Below, in pieces: positions 17,580 to 26,129 of a stretch of 64,000 nt of DNA. Source of the DNA: Atopobium sp. BS2 (GTDB taxonomy: Bacteria; Actinomycetota; Coriobacteriia; Coriobacteriales; Atopobiaceae). The DNA lies in NCBI RefSeq assembly GCF_000565075.1, contig NZ_JDFG01000012.1, positions 1 through 64,000 on the forward strand. The letters are read 5' to 3'. The position numbers were made by a program, and so were the translations under genes. Under the pieces are notes generated by a model. That model was not told the DNA's origin. It made no database searches and saw only the letters and a list, made by a program, of their open reading frames with translations. Position 1 is the stretch's first letter. Each line of letters starts with the position of its first letter.

Positions 17580-18362
17580 TTAACCAAGTCTCTCAAAATT
17601 TATAATCTGCGTTCTGGCGTCTTCATCAGTTGCTGTAAATCTATGCCATTCACCTGGCGATTCTTTCCACATGTAATCCACATACGGACCAAATCCACCC
17701 ACCAGCTGCGATGTTGCGCACGCAAAGCTCGGGTCCGTCTTGAGACCCGGATAGCGCACCGCCTCGACGCACGGATGGCACGCCAGGTACGCGGCAACCA
17801 CCTGCGCCGCGTCGCTCGCCGCGTGGCGAGAAACCCGTGCACTCGCCTGCTCTTCCGCTCCCGTGGCAGAAATCGTCACGTCCTCTGCAGGACACGCTTT
17901 TGCTTCAACCGCCTCTGCGACCCACGGTATGCAGCACTTTCGCATGCACACGACAACATATCCCGGCACCCGAGCGTCCTCGGCCACTGTAAGCTCTGCC
18001 CCCAAGCGACACGCGGGGCTCAACTCGGCTCCGATCGTACGCACGTCTGCCACCAGCAGCTCCCCTGCTGCAGCTCTGCCTTTGATGTCGCACACCTCAA
18101 CGGGCACGCCAGCAAGCGGCTCCACGACGGTTGCACCGCCCGAAACCAGTGTGGCGAGAAGTTCGTCTACATAGGAAACAGGGACAAGCCGCGCACGGCC
18201 TGCCCCTGTCATTTTTACGTATTCAGCTACAACGTCAGTTGCAGTTTGCGTGACAACGTCGGTTGCGGTTTGCGTGACAACGTCGGTTGCGGTTTGCGTA
18301 ACGCCGTCGATTGCACCGACACTCTTCGTGCCGCCTGCGCCATCCTGCGCGGTGCCACCCAT
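17580..18362 (-). CDS. Degenerate Cys/Met-metabolism PLP-fold protein lacking the PLP lysine
   Basis: About 260 residues aligning by eye with the middle and C-terminal parts of cystathionine gamma-synthase/lyase. VVEPLAGVPVEVCDI corresponds to the ETPxNPxLKVVDI segment, ELLVADVRTIGAELSP to LLVVDNTFASPYLQ, LGAELTVAEDARVPGYVVV to LGADIVVHSATKYLGGHSDV, and HPCVEAVRYPGLKTDP plus LVGGFGPYVDYM to the HPxVxxVxYPGL and GFGG segments. The Schiff-base Lys is replaced (SATK becomes AEDAR), and the N-terminal third of the family is absent. The first 50 residues hold three 8-residue repeats (VTQTATDV). The start is uncertain (18362, 18407 inside thrS, or 18212). It is GC-rich and may be a pseudoenzyme or decaying gene. 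Confidence 0.6.
   Translation of the reverse strand: MGGTAQDGAGGTKSVGAIDGVTQTATDVVTQTATDVVTQTATDVVAEYVKMTGAGRARLVPVSYVDELLATLVSGGATVVEPLAGVPVEVCDIKGRAAAGELLVADVRTIGAELSPACRLGAELTVAEDARVPGYVVVCMRKCCIPWVAEAVEAKACPAEDVTISATGAEEQASARVSRHAASDAAQVVAAYLACHPCVEAVRYPGLKTDPSFACATSQLVGGFGPYVDYMWKESPGEWHRFTATDEDARTQIINFERLG
18229..18300. repeat. Three 24-bp direct tandem repeats
   Basis: Units at 18229, 18253 and 18277 share the core ACAACGTCGGTTGCGG; the last two differ at one base and the first at two more. They encode VTQTATDV repeats in the degenerate PLP-fold reading frame, and a more decayed fourth unit follows at 18301. The length keeps the frame, consistent with slippage. Confidence 0.85.
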
Positions 18363-18387
18363 AACCTGCACTTTGTCCGAAACCTTA

Positions 18388-20154
18388 TTAACCAACGCGC
18401 TCAGCATTCTCTTTGACAACCTGAGCAATGAACTCGTCAAGCTCTGCAACGTGAGTCTCGTTGGAGCGGTCGCGGACAGAAATGTTTCCTGCCTCAACCT
18501 CCTGCTCACCAAGGATGAGCATATAAGGAACGCGATCCAGGGAGCGAGCCTCACGGATCTTATAGCCGATCTTCTCGTCACGGTCGTCCACCTTAACGCG
18601 AATACCAGCGGCAGCAAGCTTATCGGCAACCTCATGAGCATAAGGGCGAGACTTCTCGGAGACAGGAAGGACCTTGACCTGGCATGGGCTCAGCCAGACC
18701 GGGAACTTGCCTTCGTAGTTCTCGGTCAAAATACCAATGAAGCGCTCGAAGGAACCAAAGCCAGCGCGGTGAATCATGATTGGCTGCTTCTTGGTACCGT
18801 CGGAGTCAATGTACTCAAGCTGGAAGTTGTGAGGCAGCTGGAAGTCAAGCTGGATGGTACCGCACTGCCAAGAACGACCGAGGCAGTCGGTCAGATGGAA
18901 GTCAATCTTTGGACCGTAGAACGCGCCGTCGCCCTCGTTGACAACGTACTCAATGCCCATAGACTCAAGTGCGTCTCGCAGGCCCTGCTCAGCGCGCTCC
19001 CAATCCTCATCAGAACCCATAGAATCCTCTGGGCGCGTAGAAAGCTCAACGCGGTATGGGAAGCCAAACTGTGCATAGTAAGCGGTAATGAGGTGAGACG
19101 CATCCGTGACCTGCTCAGTAATCTGATCAGGACGGATAAAGAGGTGTGCATCGTCCTGAGTAAACTCACGAACACGGAACAAACCGTGCAGAGCGCCCTT
19201 CATCTCATAACGGTGATCAAGACCAGCCTCAGCCAGCTTCATAGGAAGATCCCTATAAGAACGTGGCTTGGACTTGTAAATCAAGCATGCACCAGGGCAG
19301 TTCATAGGCTTAATTGCAAAGTCCTCTTCATCTACCGTGGTGGTGTACATATTCTCTTTGTAGTGGTCCCAGTGACCAGAAGTCTCCCAAAGGGAACGCG
19401 AGAGGATCAGTGGGGTCTGAACCTCCTGGTAACCAAAGCGAGCCTGCATCTCATGCCAGTAATCGGTCAGGGCGTTGCGCAGAGCCATACCGTTTGGAAG
19501 CCAGAATGGAGAGCCAGGACCAAAGTCGGACATCATGAAGAGCTCCATCTCACGACCAATCTTTCTGTGGTCGCGCTTCTCGGCCTCTTCAATCATCTTG
19601 AGGTACTGAGCAAGTTCATCTTTGGAACCAAACGCAACACCATAAATTCTGGTGAGCATCTTGTTGTTCTTATTGGCCTTCCAATACGCACCAGAAATGC
19701 TGGTCAGCTTAAAAGCCTTAACACCCTTGGTGTAGAGCATATGAGGGCCAACGCACATGTCAACATATTCACCCTGCTTGTAGAAGGTGATGTGAGCGTC
19801 AGGAGCAAGATCGCCAATGTGCTCAACCTTGTAAGACTCGCCGCGCTCCTTCATGTAGGCAATAGCCTCATCACGAGGAAGTTCAAACGTCTCAATCTTG
19901 AGGTTCTCTTTGACAATCTTCTTCATCTCAGCTTCGATAGCTGGGAAATCGTCCTCGTTAACCTTAGTGTCTCCAAGATCAACGTCATAGTAGAAACCGT
20001 TTTCGGTTGCTGGACCATAGGCAAACTGTGCGTGTGGGTACAGACGCTTCAAAGCCTGAGCAAGCAGGTGAGCTGCATCGTGGCGAATAACCCCAAGCTC
20101 TTCAGCTGCATCGTTAATCTCGCCAACATGGCCGTCGTTATATAAAACCTTCAT
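18388..20154 (-). CDS. thrS: Threonyl-tRNA synthetase
   Basis: Charges tRNA-Thr. The 588-residue protein contains the editing domain (HDAAHLL and DMCVGPH), the class II catalytic core with zinc ligand Cys in MNCPGACLIYKS, the motif-2 region RVREFTQDDAHLF, and the C-terminal anticodon-binding domain (CQVKVLPVSEK to NAERVG). The usual N-terminal TGS domain of about 60 residues is absent; the protein opens directly at the editing module, so it is shorter than the E. coli enzyme. I see no T-box leader upstream. Confidence 0.96.
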   Translation of the reverse strand: MKVLYNDGHVGEINDAAEELGVIRHDAAHLLAQALKRLYPHAQFAYGPATENGFYYDVDLGDTKVNEDDFPAIEAEMKKIVKENLKIETFELPRDEAIAYMKERGESYKVEHIGDLAPDAHITFYKQGEYVDMCVGPHMLYTKGVKAFKLTSISGAYWKANKNNKMLTRIYGVAFGSKDELAQYLKMIEEAEKRDHRKIGREMELFMMSDFGPGSPFWLPNGMALRNALTDYWHEMQARFGYQEVQTPLILSRSLWETSGHWDHYKENMYTTTVDEEDFAIKPMNCPGACLIYKSKPRSYRDLPMKLAEAGLDHRYEMKGALHGLFRVREFTQDDAHLFIRPDQITEQVTDASHLITAYYAQFGFPYRVELSTRPEDSMGSDEDWERAEQGLRDALESMGIEYVVNEGDGAFYGPKIDFHLTDCLGRSWQCGTIQLDFQLPHNFQLEYIDSDGTKKQPIMIHRAGFGSFERFIGILTENYEGKFPVWLSPCQVKVLPVSEKSRPYAHEVADKLAAAGIRVKVDDRDEKIGYKIREARSLDRVPYMLILGEQEVEAGNISVRDRSNETHVAELDEFIAQVVKENAERVG

Positions 20155-20291
20155 GTAAAACCCCTCAGAGGTAGCTACTCATAGAAACAGGCACGGCGCC
20201 TACTCTGCTCACACAGGAGCTTAGGAGCAGACGCCTACATAGTCTCTGTTGTAAAACACCAGATTGCCATCATAAAGAACAAAACCAAACG

Positions 20292-20723
20292 TTATTGAAT
20301 GCGAGTGCGGCAGTAAGGGCAAACCTTCCAGTCTGCGTTCAGTGGACGATGGCATGTTGGGCAAACGTTTCTAACCTGCGTATTGCAGATTGGGCACACG
20401 ATAAAATCGCGGTCGATTGGTGCGGAGCACTTAGGGCAAATGCCGTAGTGAGACAGCTGGTGCTCACGAAGGGCAATGTCAAGGTCCTGCTCCTCACGGT
20501 CAATGAGGTAGCTGCTTGGACGCAGAATAACGTAAGCAAGCAGGCCAACAACAGGAACAACAGAAATGACTGCCCACATCCACCAAGGCTCTGCGCCACG
20601 ACGCTGAGCATCGCGAATAACGTAGATGATGGAAAGGATATAAAGCATTACGACGCAAATGACCATGAGGTAAATAACCATACGTACCTCAGGTGTAATA
20701 ATCTGATCAAGAATCTCCTGCAT
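20292..20723 (-). CDS. Membrane-anchored zinc-ribbon protein
   Basis: A 143-residue protein with two N-terminal membrane segments (about residues 14-35 and 46-67, the second in WWMWAVISVVPVVGLLAYV) and a cytosolic tail with four CPxC pairs (CPKC, CPIC, CPTC, CPYC) forming two zinc ribbons. The membrane part resembles the N-terminal domain found in phospholipase D-type proteins. The start at 20723 is preferred because GAAGGGG precedes it. The role is unknown. It lies between folC and thrS on the same strand. Confidence 0.75.
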   Translation of the reverse strand: MQEILDQIITPEVRMVIYLMVICVVMLYILSIIYVIRDAQRRGAEPWWMWAVISVVPVVGLLAYVILRPSSYLIDREEQDLDIALREHQLSHYGICPKCSAPIDRDFIVCPICNTQVRNVCPTCHRPLNADWKVCPYCRTRIQ

Positions 20724-20809
20724 CTGACAGCCCCTTCTGCTGGCTTTTTGTTCTCTCCTAAATCGTACGACAAACCGCCTCAAAAATGGGCGAAATGTCG
20801 CAGATAAAT

Positions 20810-22234
20810 TTATTTTACCAAAGCATCGCTAAATTGTGCAGCAACCTCGCCAGCAAGTGAAATTGTTCCACATGCCACAAAACTCTTCTCGCGCAAGGCG
20901 TCCACTGCCTCAGGGACGCTTTTGTAGACCGCTACCACGTTTGCGCCGCAGGATTTGTACAGCTCAGCAAGCTCATCTGCATCCATGGCGCGATCGTTGT
21001 CCGTCTGGGTTACCGCTACCTCAGGGAACTCTTTGGCGAGAAGTTCTGCGATGCCCTTAACGTCTTTATCTGCAAAAACTGCAGTCAAAAGCATGGGTCG
21101 ATTAGCAACTTCTGGCTCAATTGAGCGGATAGCAGTTAAGAACGTCTCGATTGACTGGGGGTTGTGAGCTGCGTCGATAAGCACTAAAGGCTTAGGCTGA
21201 AGCAGCTGGAACCTGCCAGGTGTAGGACACCTAGTTGTGGAGAAAAACGCTTTTTCTGCATCAAGCGGACGACCCAGAAAATCCTCAGCCAAGCAGGTTG
21301 CCAGAGCAATATTTGCTGCCTGGTAGCTTGGTTTAAGTGCAGCAAGGTCTTCGTAGATTGCACGCGGCGTCACAACCGTAAGCTCTAGCGGAAATCCAAT
21401 GCTCTTAGGTTTTTTGGTAATGAAGAAGTGAGCGTGTGGCAACTCTGGGTGGTCAGATGTCTGACCAGCAAAAACCTCTCCTTCAACGTCTTCAGGCTTG
21501 TCAGCCACAAGAAGGGTTGGGACAACGCCCGCGGAAGCCGCCTGGGACAAGAATACGTCCTGGACACTCTGAGGAGTTGTCGTTCCCACACCAAGCACGC
21601 AGGTACGACCAGGTTTGATGATGGCGGCCTTCTCGCCAGCAATAGCCTCGAGGGTATCGCCTAGGATACGCGTGTGGTCCAGGCCAACGCCCGTGATGGC
21701 AACGGAGGTGATGTTTTGCGCAGCGCTTGTTGCGTCCCACCTACCACCCATGCCACACTCAAGCACACAGACGTCAATCTCTGCCTCGGCAAAGACCACG
21801 AGAGCTGCGACCGTAAGCAGGTCAAACTCGGTGATGTCATAAGGGCGCTCGCCCAAAGCGGCTCGCTGAGCGTTGACGCGCTCCCCCGCTACCTGAGCTG
21901 CAGAGACACCGTGAGCAAAGGCAGCCTCAGAAACAGGCGAGCCGTTGATCTCCATGCGCTCGGTATAGCTGATGAGCTCAGGAGATGTGTACAGAGCGGT
22001 CTTGAGACCCTCTCCCTTGAGCAGGGCTGCAGTGTATCTAGAGGTAGACGTTTTGCCGTTGGTACCTGCAATCTGAACACTCTTGAAGCAAAGGTCAGGG
22101 TTACCCAGCTCTTTGAGCATGTCTTCCACGCTCTCCAGCAAAGGCTGGATGCCAAATTTCTTTGTATCGTGAAGCACCTTTAGAGACTGCTCATAACTCA
22201 ACTCAGGCACAGAAAAAGGAACGGAATAACTCAT
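20810..22234 (-). CDS. folC: Dihydrofolate synthase / folylpolyglutamate synthase
   Basis: Adds glutamate residues to dihydropteroate or reduced folates, retaining them in the cell. The 474 residues show the Mur-ligase fold with P-loop AGTNGKTSTSRYTAALL, ALYTSPELISYTERMEING, the metal-binding VLECGMGGRWDATSA and a C-terminal domain with LIDAAHNPQSIETFL. It starts 12 bp past folE and ends the one-carbon run fhs-fchA-folD-folE-folC. Confidence 0.94.
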   Translation of the reverse strand: MSYSVPFSVPELSYEQSLKVLHDTKKFGIQPLLESVEDMLKELGNPDLCFKSVQIAGTNGKTSTSRYTAALLKGEGLKTALYTSPELISYTERMEINGSPVSEAAFAHGVSAAQVAGERVNAQRAALGERPYDITEFDLLTVAALVVFAEAEIDVCVLECGMGGRWDATSAAQNITSVAITGVGLDHTRILGDTLEAIAGEKAAIIKPGRTCVLGVGTTTPQSVQDVFLSQAASAGVVPTLLVADKPEDVEGEVFAGQTSDHPELPHAHFFITKKPKSIGFPLELTVVTPRAIYEDLAALKPSYQAANIALATCLAEDFLGRPLDAEKAFFSTTRCPTPGRFQLLQPKPLVLIDAAHNPQSIETFLTAIRSIEPEVANRPMLLTAVFADKDVKGIAELLAKEFPEVAVTQTDNDRAMDADELAELYKSCGANVVAVYKSVPEAVDALREKSFVACGTISLAGEVAAQFSDALVK

Positions 22235-22246
22235 TGCACATACCTC

Positions 22247-22834
22247 TTATAGGCCGAGCAGACGCATAGCTTCTGCACGGGTTTTCTCGTTAGTTTTAAA
22301 AATGCCACGAACCGCAGATGTGGTGGTCAAAGCGCCCGATGCCCTAATGCCGCGCATACTCATGCACGTATGCTCAGCCTCCATAACCACTAAAACGCCC
22401 AAGGGATCAAGCTCTTCTACCATAGCATCAGCAATCTGGCCTGTAAGGCGCTCCTGTACCTGCAAACGGCGAGAATATCCACTGACGCAGCGAGCAATCT
22501 TGGAAAGGCCGGTAATACGACCATTTTGTGGAATGTAGCAAACGTGCGCCTTGCCCACAAACGGCAAAATGTGATGCTCGCAGGTAGACGAGAAAGGAAT
22601 GTCGCGGACAATAACCATCTCTTTATTGCCCTCTTCATGGAACTGTTTGCGCAGGTGAGCTGCAGGATTTTCCTGCATACCACCAAAGAGCTCCACGCAA
22701 GCACGAGCAACACGGTCTGGTGTATCAAGCAGACCTTCTCGCTCTGGATCCTCACCAATAGCAAGCAAAAACTCCTTGACCGCGGCTTTTACGCGCTCTT
22801 GGTCAAGCTCTTTATAGTTATTTTCCGCTGCCAT
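22247..22834 (-). CDS. folE: GTP cyclohydrolase I
   Basis: Converts GTP to dihydroneopterin triphosphate, the first step of folate synthesis. The 195-residue length is normal. Zinc and active-site residues are visible in [18 protein letters not shown] and in [14 protein letters not shown], with [13 protein letters not shown] between. The ribosome site is GAAAGG. The rest of the de novo pterin branch (folB, folK, folP) is not in the window, so this gene sits apart from it beside the one-carbon enzymes. Confidence 0.96.
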   Translation of the reverse strand: MAAENNYKELDQERVKAAVKEFLLAIGEDPEREGLLDTPDRVARACVELFGGMQENPAAHLRKQFHEEGNKEMVIVRDIPFSSTCEHHILPFVGKAHVCYIPQNGRITGLSKIARCVSGYSRRLQVQERLTGQIADAMVEELDPLGVLVVMEAEHTCMSMRGIRASGALTTTSAVRGIFKTNEKTRAEAMRLLGL

Positions 22835-22855
22835 GAGGCAACCTACCTTTCACTC

Positions 22856-23725
22856 TTATGCAAGCGTTCTTTGAGCTGCAGCAACAACATGGCGAGCAAG
22901 AATTGCCGTTGTCACGCTACCCACACCGCCAGGAACAGGAGTATAAGCACTTACCAGAGGAGCTACCTGCTCTGTATTGACGTCGCCAACCAGCTTTTGA
23001 GTTGCTTCATCCCAGTTAATGCCTACGTCAACGATGATCTGACCAGCTCTTACGAAGTCAGCCCCAATAAGGTGCGCACGACCTGCAGCCACAACCACAA
23101 CCTCTGCCTGCTTAAGCGTAGCGGCAAGGTCTTTGGTTTTGCTGTGGCACACCGTAACCGTGGCGTTTCTTGCGCTTAAAAGCGCAGCAACTGGACGACC
23201 AATGACATTTGAGCGACCAACAACTGCAACAGGCGCTCCCTCAAGGGGCACCTGGTAAAAATCAAGAAGCGCCAGAACTGCCTCTGCAGTACAAGGTCCC
23301 AGAGCACCAGGAGTTCCACAAAGCGTTGCGAGCAGCATTGAATCAGTCGCACAATCAACATCTTTTTCTGGAGCTAGATGCTGGAGCGCTTCATGCTCAT
23401 CAATTTCAGCGGGAAAAGGACGCATAGGCAGACAACCATGCACCGATGCGTCGGCAGAAACCTGATCAAACGCAGCATTTACCTGCTCTTGCGTAGCGTC
23501 TTCTGGAAGCTCAATGATCTCAACTTCAAAGCCAACCTTCTCTGCACGCGTATATGCCGCGCGCTCATAGGTAAGGTCATCACTTTTCTGCCCAATGCGA
23601 ACAATAACCAGCTTAGGAGTGACCCCTTGTGCACGAAGTTCCTGAACCTGAGCAGCAAGTTTTTCAGTTATTGCCTTAGCAACAGGAGCGCCACGAAGCT
23701 CCTTTGACAGAGACTCTAAGCTCAT
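22856..23725 (-). CDS. folD: Methylene-THF dehydrogenase of the FolD family, cyclohydrolase residues missing
   Basis: Oxidises or reduces between methylene- and methenyl-tetrahydrofolate with NAD(P). The 289 residues keep the Rossmann part (VAVVGRSNVIGRPVAALL, VDVGINWDE, TPVPGGVGSVTTAILARH) and the KDVD aspartate. Ungapped alignment with E. coli FolD over [20 protein letters not shown] puts Ala57 at the catalytic lysine (K54 in E. coli), and the VQLPLP segment reads PMRPFP, so the conserved Gln is also lost. Cyclohydrolase activity is therefore doubtful. The neighbour fchA encodes a separate cyclohydrolase-type enzyme and starts 1 bp away, which fits a split of the two activities. Confidence 0.88.
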   Translation of the reverse strand: MSLESLSKELRGAPVAKAITEKLAAQVQELRAQGVTPKLVIVRIGQKSDDLTYERAAYTRAEKVGFEVEIIELPEDATQEQVNAAFDQVSADASVHGCLPMRPFPAEIDEHEALQHLAPEKDVDCATDSMLLATLCGTPGALGPCTAEAVLALLDFYQVPLEGAPVAVVGRSNVIGRPVAALLSARNATVTVCHSKTKDLAATLKQAEVVVVAAGRAHLIGADFVRAGQIIVDVGINWDEATQKLVGDVNTEQVAPLVSAYTPVPGGVGSVTTAILARHVVAAAQRTLA

Positions 23726-23726
23726 G

Positions 23727-24380
23727 TTATGCCTCCTGTCTCAGCTGTGCGCTCACCGCATCACTTACGGCGTCAGCTCGTGATACATAGGTGTCCAGAA
23801 GCTTATCCGCCTCATCAAGCAGCGTTTGAGCGTACGCCGAATCATGCATAGAACGAGTGTTTACAAACAGCGTATGAGAAGCGGCAATCAAAGCGCCACG
23901 TGCCAAGGCAGCACCGCAGCCCACATCGGATAAAAGCATACGGGAGCCCTTAATAAGCATCTCTTCAAGAAGCTCAATGGACTCGCATACTTTTCTCATA
24001 ACCTTTAGTGGTGGCTGAGCTGCTTCTTTAAGAGCATCTTCAACAATTTCTGCTCGCTTTGGGTTGTCCTTGGGCACGCTAAACGCACTTGACACCAGCA
24101 AAAACTGACGAGAGTCCTCGTCCATCAACTCCATAAAGTCCTGACGGAGCGCACTGGCTCGAGCAATATATTTTGCAAGATCATCTTCATGCTGAGCGTA
24201 GGCAGGTTTTCCTTGTGCGTAGACACCGGCCATTGAAGCCAAAGATACTGCAAGCGCACCTACATAAGCGGCAGCACTACCGCCACCAGGAATAGGCTCT
24301 TTAGCAGCAAGGTGTTGAGCATAAGAGTCTGCACTATAGGTTGTAAACGCTACTTCTTCAGGTGAAGAGGGATAAGACAT
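23727..24380 (-). CDS. fchA: Methenyl-THF cyclohydrolase / cyclodeaminase family protein
   Basis: A 217-residue helical protein of the formiminotransferase-cyclodeaminase C-terminal family. Motifs are PIPGGGSAAAYVGALAVSL near residue 29 and SDVGCGAALARGALIAASH in the C-terminal half. In fermenters and acetogens such proteins interconvert formyl- and methenyl-THF (FchA). The start overlaps the fhs stop (TAATG) and the stop is 1 bp before folD, so formate activation, cyclisation and reduction are encoded in reaction order. Cyclodeaminase activity is the alternative, but no histidine-degradation gene is nearby. Confidence 0.88.
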   Translation of the reverse strand: MSYPSSPEEVAFTTYSADSYAQHLAAKEPIPGGGSAAAYVGALAVSLASMAGVYAQGKPAYAQHEDDLAKYIARASALRQDFMELMDEDSRQFLLVSSAFSVPKDNPKRAEIVEDALKEAAQPPLKVMRKVCESIELLEEMLIKGSRMLLSDVGCGAALARGALIAASHTLFVNTRSMHDSAYAQTLLDEADKLLDTYVSRADAVSDAVSAQLRQEA

Positions 24381-26053
24381 TAGAAAAGACCCACAATTCT
24401 TCCATCATCAAGAACATCAATGTGCTCTGCAGCAGGAACCTTTGGAAGTCCTGGCATGGTCATAATAGAGCCCGTAAGGCAGACCACAAAGCCAGCACCT
24501 GCAGAAACACGAACTTCTCGCACAGTAATCTTAAAGTTTTCTGGAGCACCCAATTTGGTCTGGTCATCAGTAAATGAGTACTGGGTTTTTGCCATACAAA
24601 TAGGAAGCTCACCAAAGCCAAGCTCTTCAAGCTGCTGAAGTTGCTTGGCGGCACTTGGAGCAAATTCAACACCATCGGCGTGGTAAATCTTGGTAGCAAT
24701 GTCAGTAATTTTCTGCTTCAAAGACTCTTTGACATCGTATGCAAAGGTGAGTTTAGACTCAGTCTGACAGAGGCGCATGACCTCTTCTGCCAAAGCTTGA
24801 CCACCCTTTCCACCTTTTGCCCAAACCTCAGACAGCACTACATTTACGCCACGCTTCTTGCACTCCTCCTCTACCAGAGCAAGTTCTTCTGCGGTATCGG
24901 TTGGGAATGCATTGATAGCAACAACTACAGGAAGACCGTAGACGGTCTGAATGTTGTCAACATGACGTAGAAGATTAGGAATGCCCTCTTTAAGCGCCTC
25001 AACGTTTTGCTGGTTAAGATCTGCTTTGGCAACGCCTCCGTTGTACTTAAGAGCACGAACGGTTGCCACCAAAACAACAGCCGATGGAGCAAGGCCAGTA
25101 GCTCTGCATTTGATGTCCAAGAACTTCTCGGCACCAAGATCTGCACCAAAACCAGCCTCGGTAACAACGTAATCAGCAAGACGAAGAGCAGTCTTTGTTG
25201 CCTCAACCGTATTGCAACCGTGAGCAATGTTGGCAAAAGGACCACCGTGGACAAGAGCAGGTGTGTGCTCAAGTGTCTGGACCAGATTAGGCTGAATAGC
25301 ATCTTTGAGCAGCGCTGTCATAGCGCCCTCTGCGTGAATATCGCTAACGGTTACAGGCTTGCGGTCATAAGTGTAGGCAATAACCATTCTACCCAGGCGC
25401 TCTTTAAGGTCTTTGATGCCGGAAGCAAGGCAAAATACAGCCATGACCTCGGAGGCAACGGTAATATCAAAGCCGTCTTGTCTTGGCATTCCGTCAGCAA
25501 TGCCGCCAAGACCGTCAACAACATTTCTGAGCTGGCGATCGTTCATATCAACGCAGCGCTTCCACACCACGCGGCGTGGATCAATGTTGAGGCTATTACC
25601 CTGCTTGATGTGGTTATCCAGCATGGCGGCGCAGAGGTTGTTTGCAGCGCCAATAGCGTGGAAGTCTCCGGTAAAGTGAAGGTTGATATCCTCCATAGGA
25701 ACTACCTGGGCATAGCCGCCACCTGCAGCACCACCCTTGACGCCAAAGACAGGACCCAAAGAAGGCTCTCTCAGGGCCAACATGGCAGACTGTCCCAAGC
25801 TGGACAAGGCATCTGCCAGACCAACCGAGGTAGTAGTCTTTCCCTCGCCTGCCGGCGTTGGGTTAATGGCGGTTACCAGCACAAGTTTGCCGCGAAGAGG
25901 CTTATCTGCCAGAGCACGTGCATCAAGCTTTGCCTTATAGCGACCATAAGGCTCCAGAAGGTCCTCTGGAATACCCGCACGCTTTGCCACCTCAAAGATG
26001 GGAAGCATCTCGGATGATTGAGCAATCTCGATATCGGATGTAACCTCAGACAT
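24380..26053 (-). CDS. fhs: Formate-tetrahydrofolate ligase
   Basis: Makes 10-formyl-THF from formate, THF and ATP, feeding purine and thymidylate synthesis and possibly running in reverse for ATP. The 557 residues show [20 protein letters not shown] (nucleotide loop), [39 protein letters not shown] and the C-terminal [14 protein letters not shown]. It is the first gene of the one-carbon run. A hairpin at 26099-26120 separates it from valS. Confidence 0.97.
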   Translation of the reverse strand: MSEVTSDIEIAQSSEMLPIFEVAKRAGIPEDLLEPYGRYKAKLDARALADKPLRGKLVLVTAINPTPAGEGKTTTSVGLADALSSLGQSAMLALREPSLGPVFGVKGGAAGGGYAQVVPMEDINLHFTGDFHAIGAANNLCAAMLDNHIKQGNSLNIDPRRVVWKRCVDMNDRQLRNVVDGLGGIADGMPRQDGFDITVASEVMAVFCLASGIKDLKERLGRMVIAYTYDRKPVTVSDIHAEGAMTALLKDAIQPNLVQTLEHTPALVHGGPFANIAHGCNTVEATKTALRLADYVVTEAGFGADLGAEKFLDIKCRATGLAPSAVVLVATVRALKYNGGVAKADLNQQNVEALKEGIPNLLRHVDNIQTVYGLPVVVAINAFPTDTAEELALVEEECKKRGVNVVLSEVWAKGGKGGQALAEEVMRLCQTESKLTFAYDVKESLKQKITDIATKIYHADGVEFAPSAAKQLQQLEELGFGELPICMAKTQYSFTDDQTKLGAPENFKITVREVRVSAGAGFVVCLTGSIMTMPGLPKVPAAEHIDVLDDGRIVGLF

Positions 26054-26098
26054 GTTGTTCCTAACCTAAAGTGGACTGTTTGCACGTACTAAACACAT

Positions 26099-26120
26099 GA
26101 TGCGGCTGTTACACCGCATC
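26099..26120 (-). terminator. Hairpin between valS and fhs
   Basis: A 7-bp GC-rich stem (GATGCGG with CCGCATC) closes an 8-nt loop just after the valS stop. The following minus-strand sequence is only weakly T-rich, so termination may be partial. Confidence 0.5.
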
Positions 26121-26129
26121 AAGTTTTAC

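Noticed and set aside
18229-18300. CRISPR array
   Set aside because: The 24-bp units are directly adjacent with no spacers, encode an in-frame peptide repeat and have no cas genes nearby.
18250-20145. A 631-codon open frame on the plus strand opposite thrS
   Set aside because: It mirrors the codon structure of thrS, has no family similarity I can see and no ribosome site; thrS is certain.
20155-20291. Possible T-box leader before thrS, also checked before valS (28836-29000)
   Set aside because: The conserved T-box sequence and specifier stem are not visible in either leader.
26054-26129. Possible THF riboswitch upstream of the one-carbon genes
   Set aside because: The spacer is short, contains only a simple terminator-like hairpin and lacks the riboswitch core.
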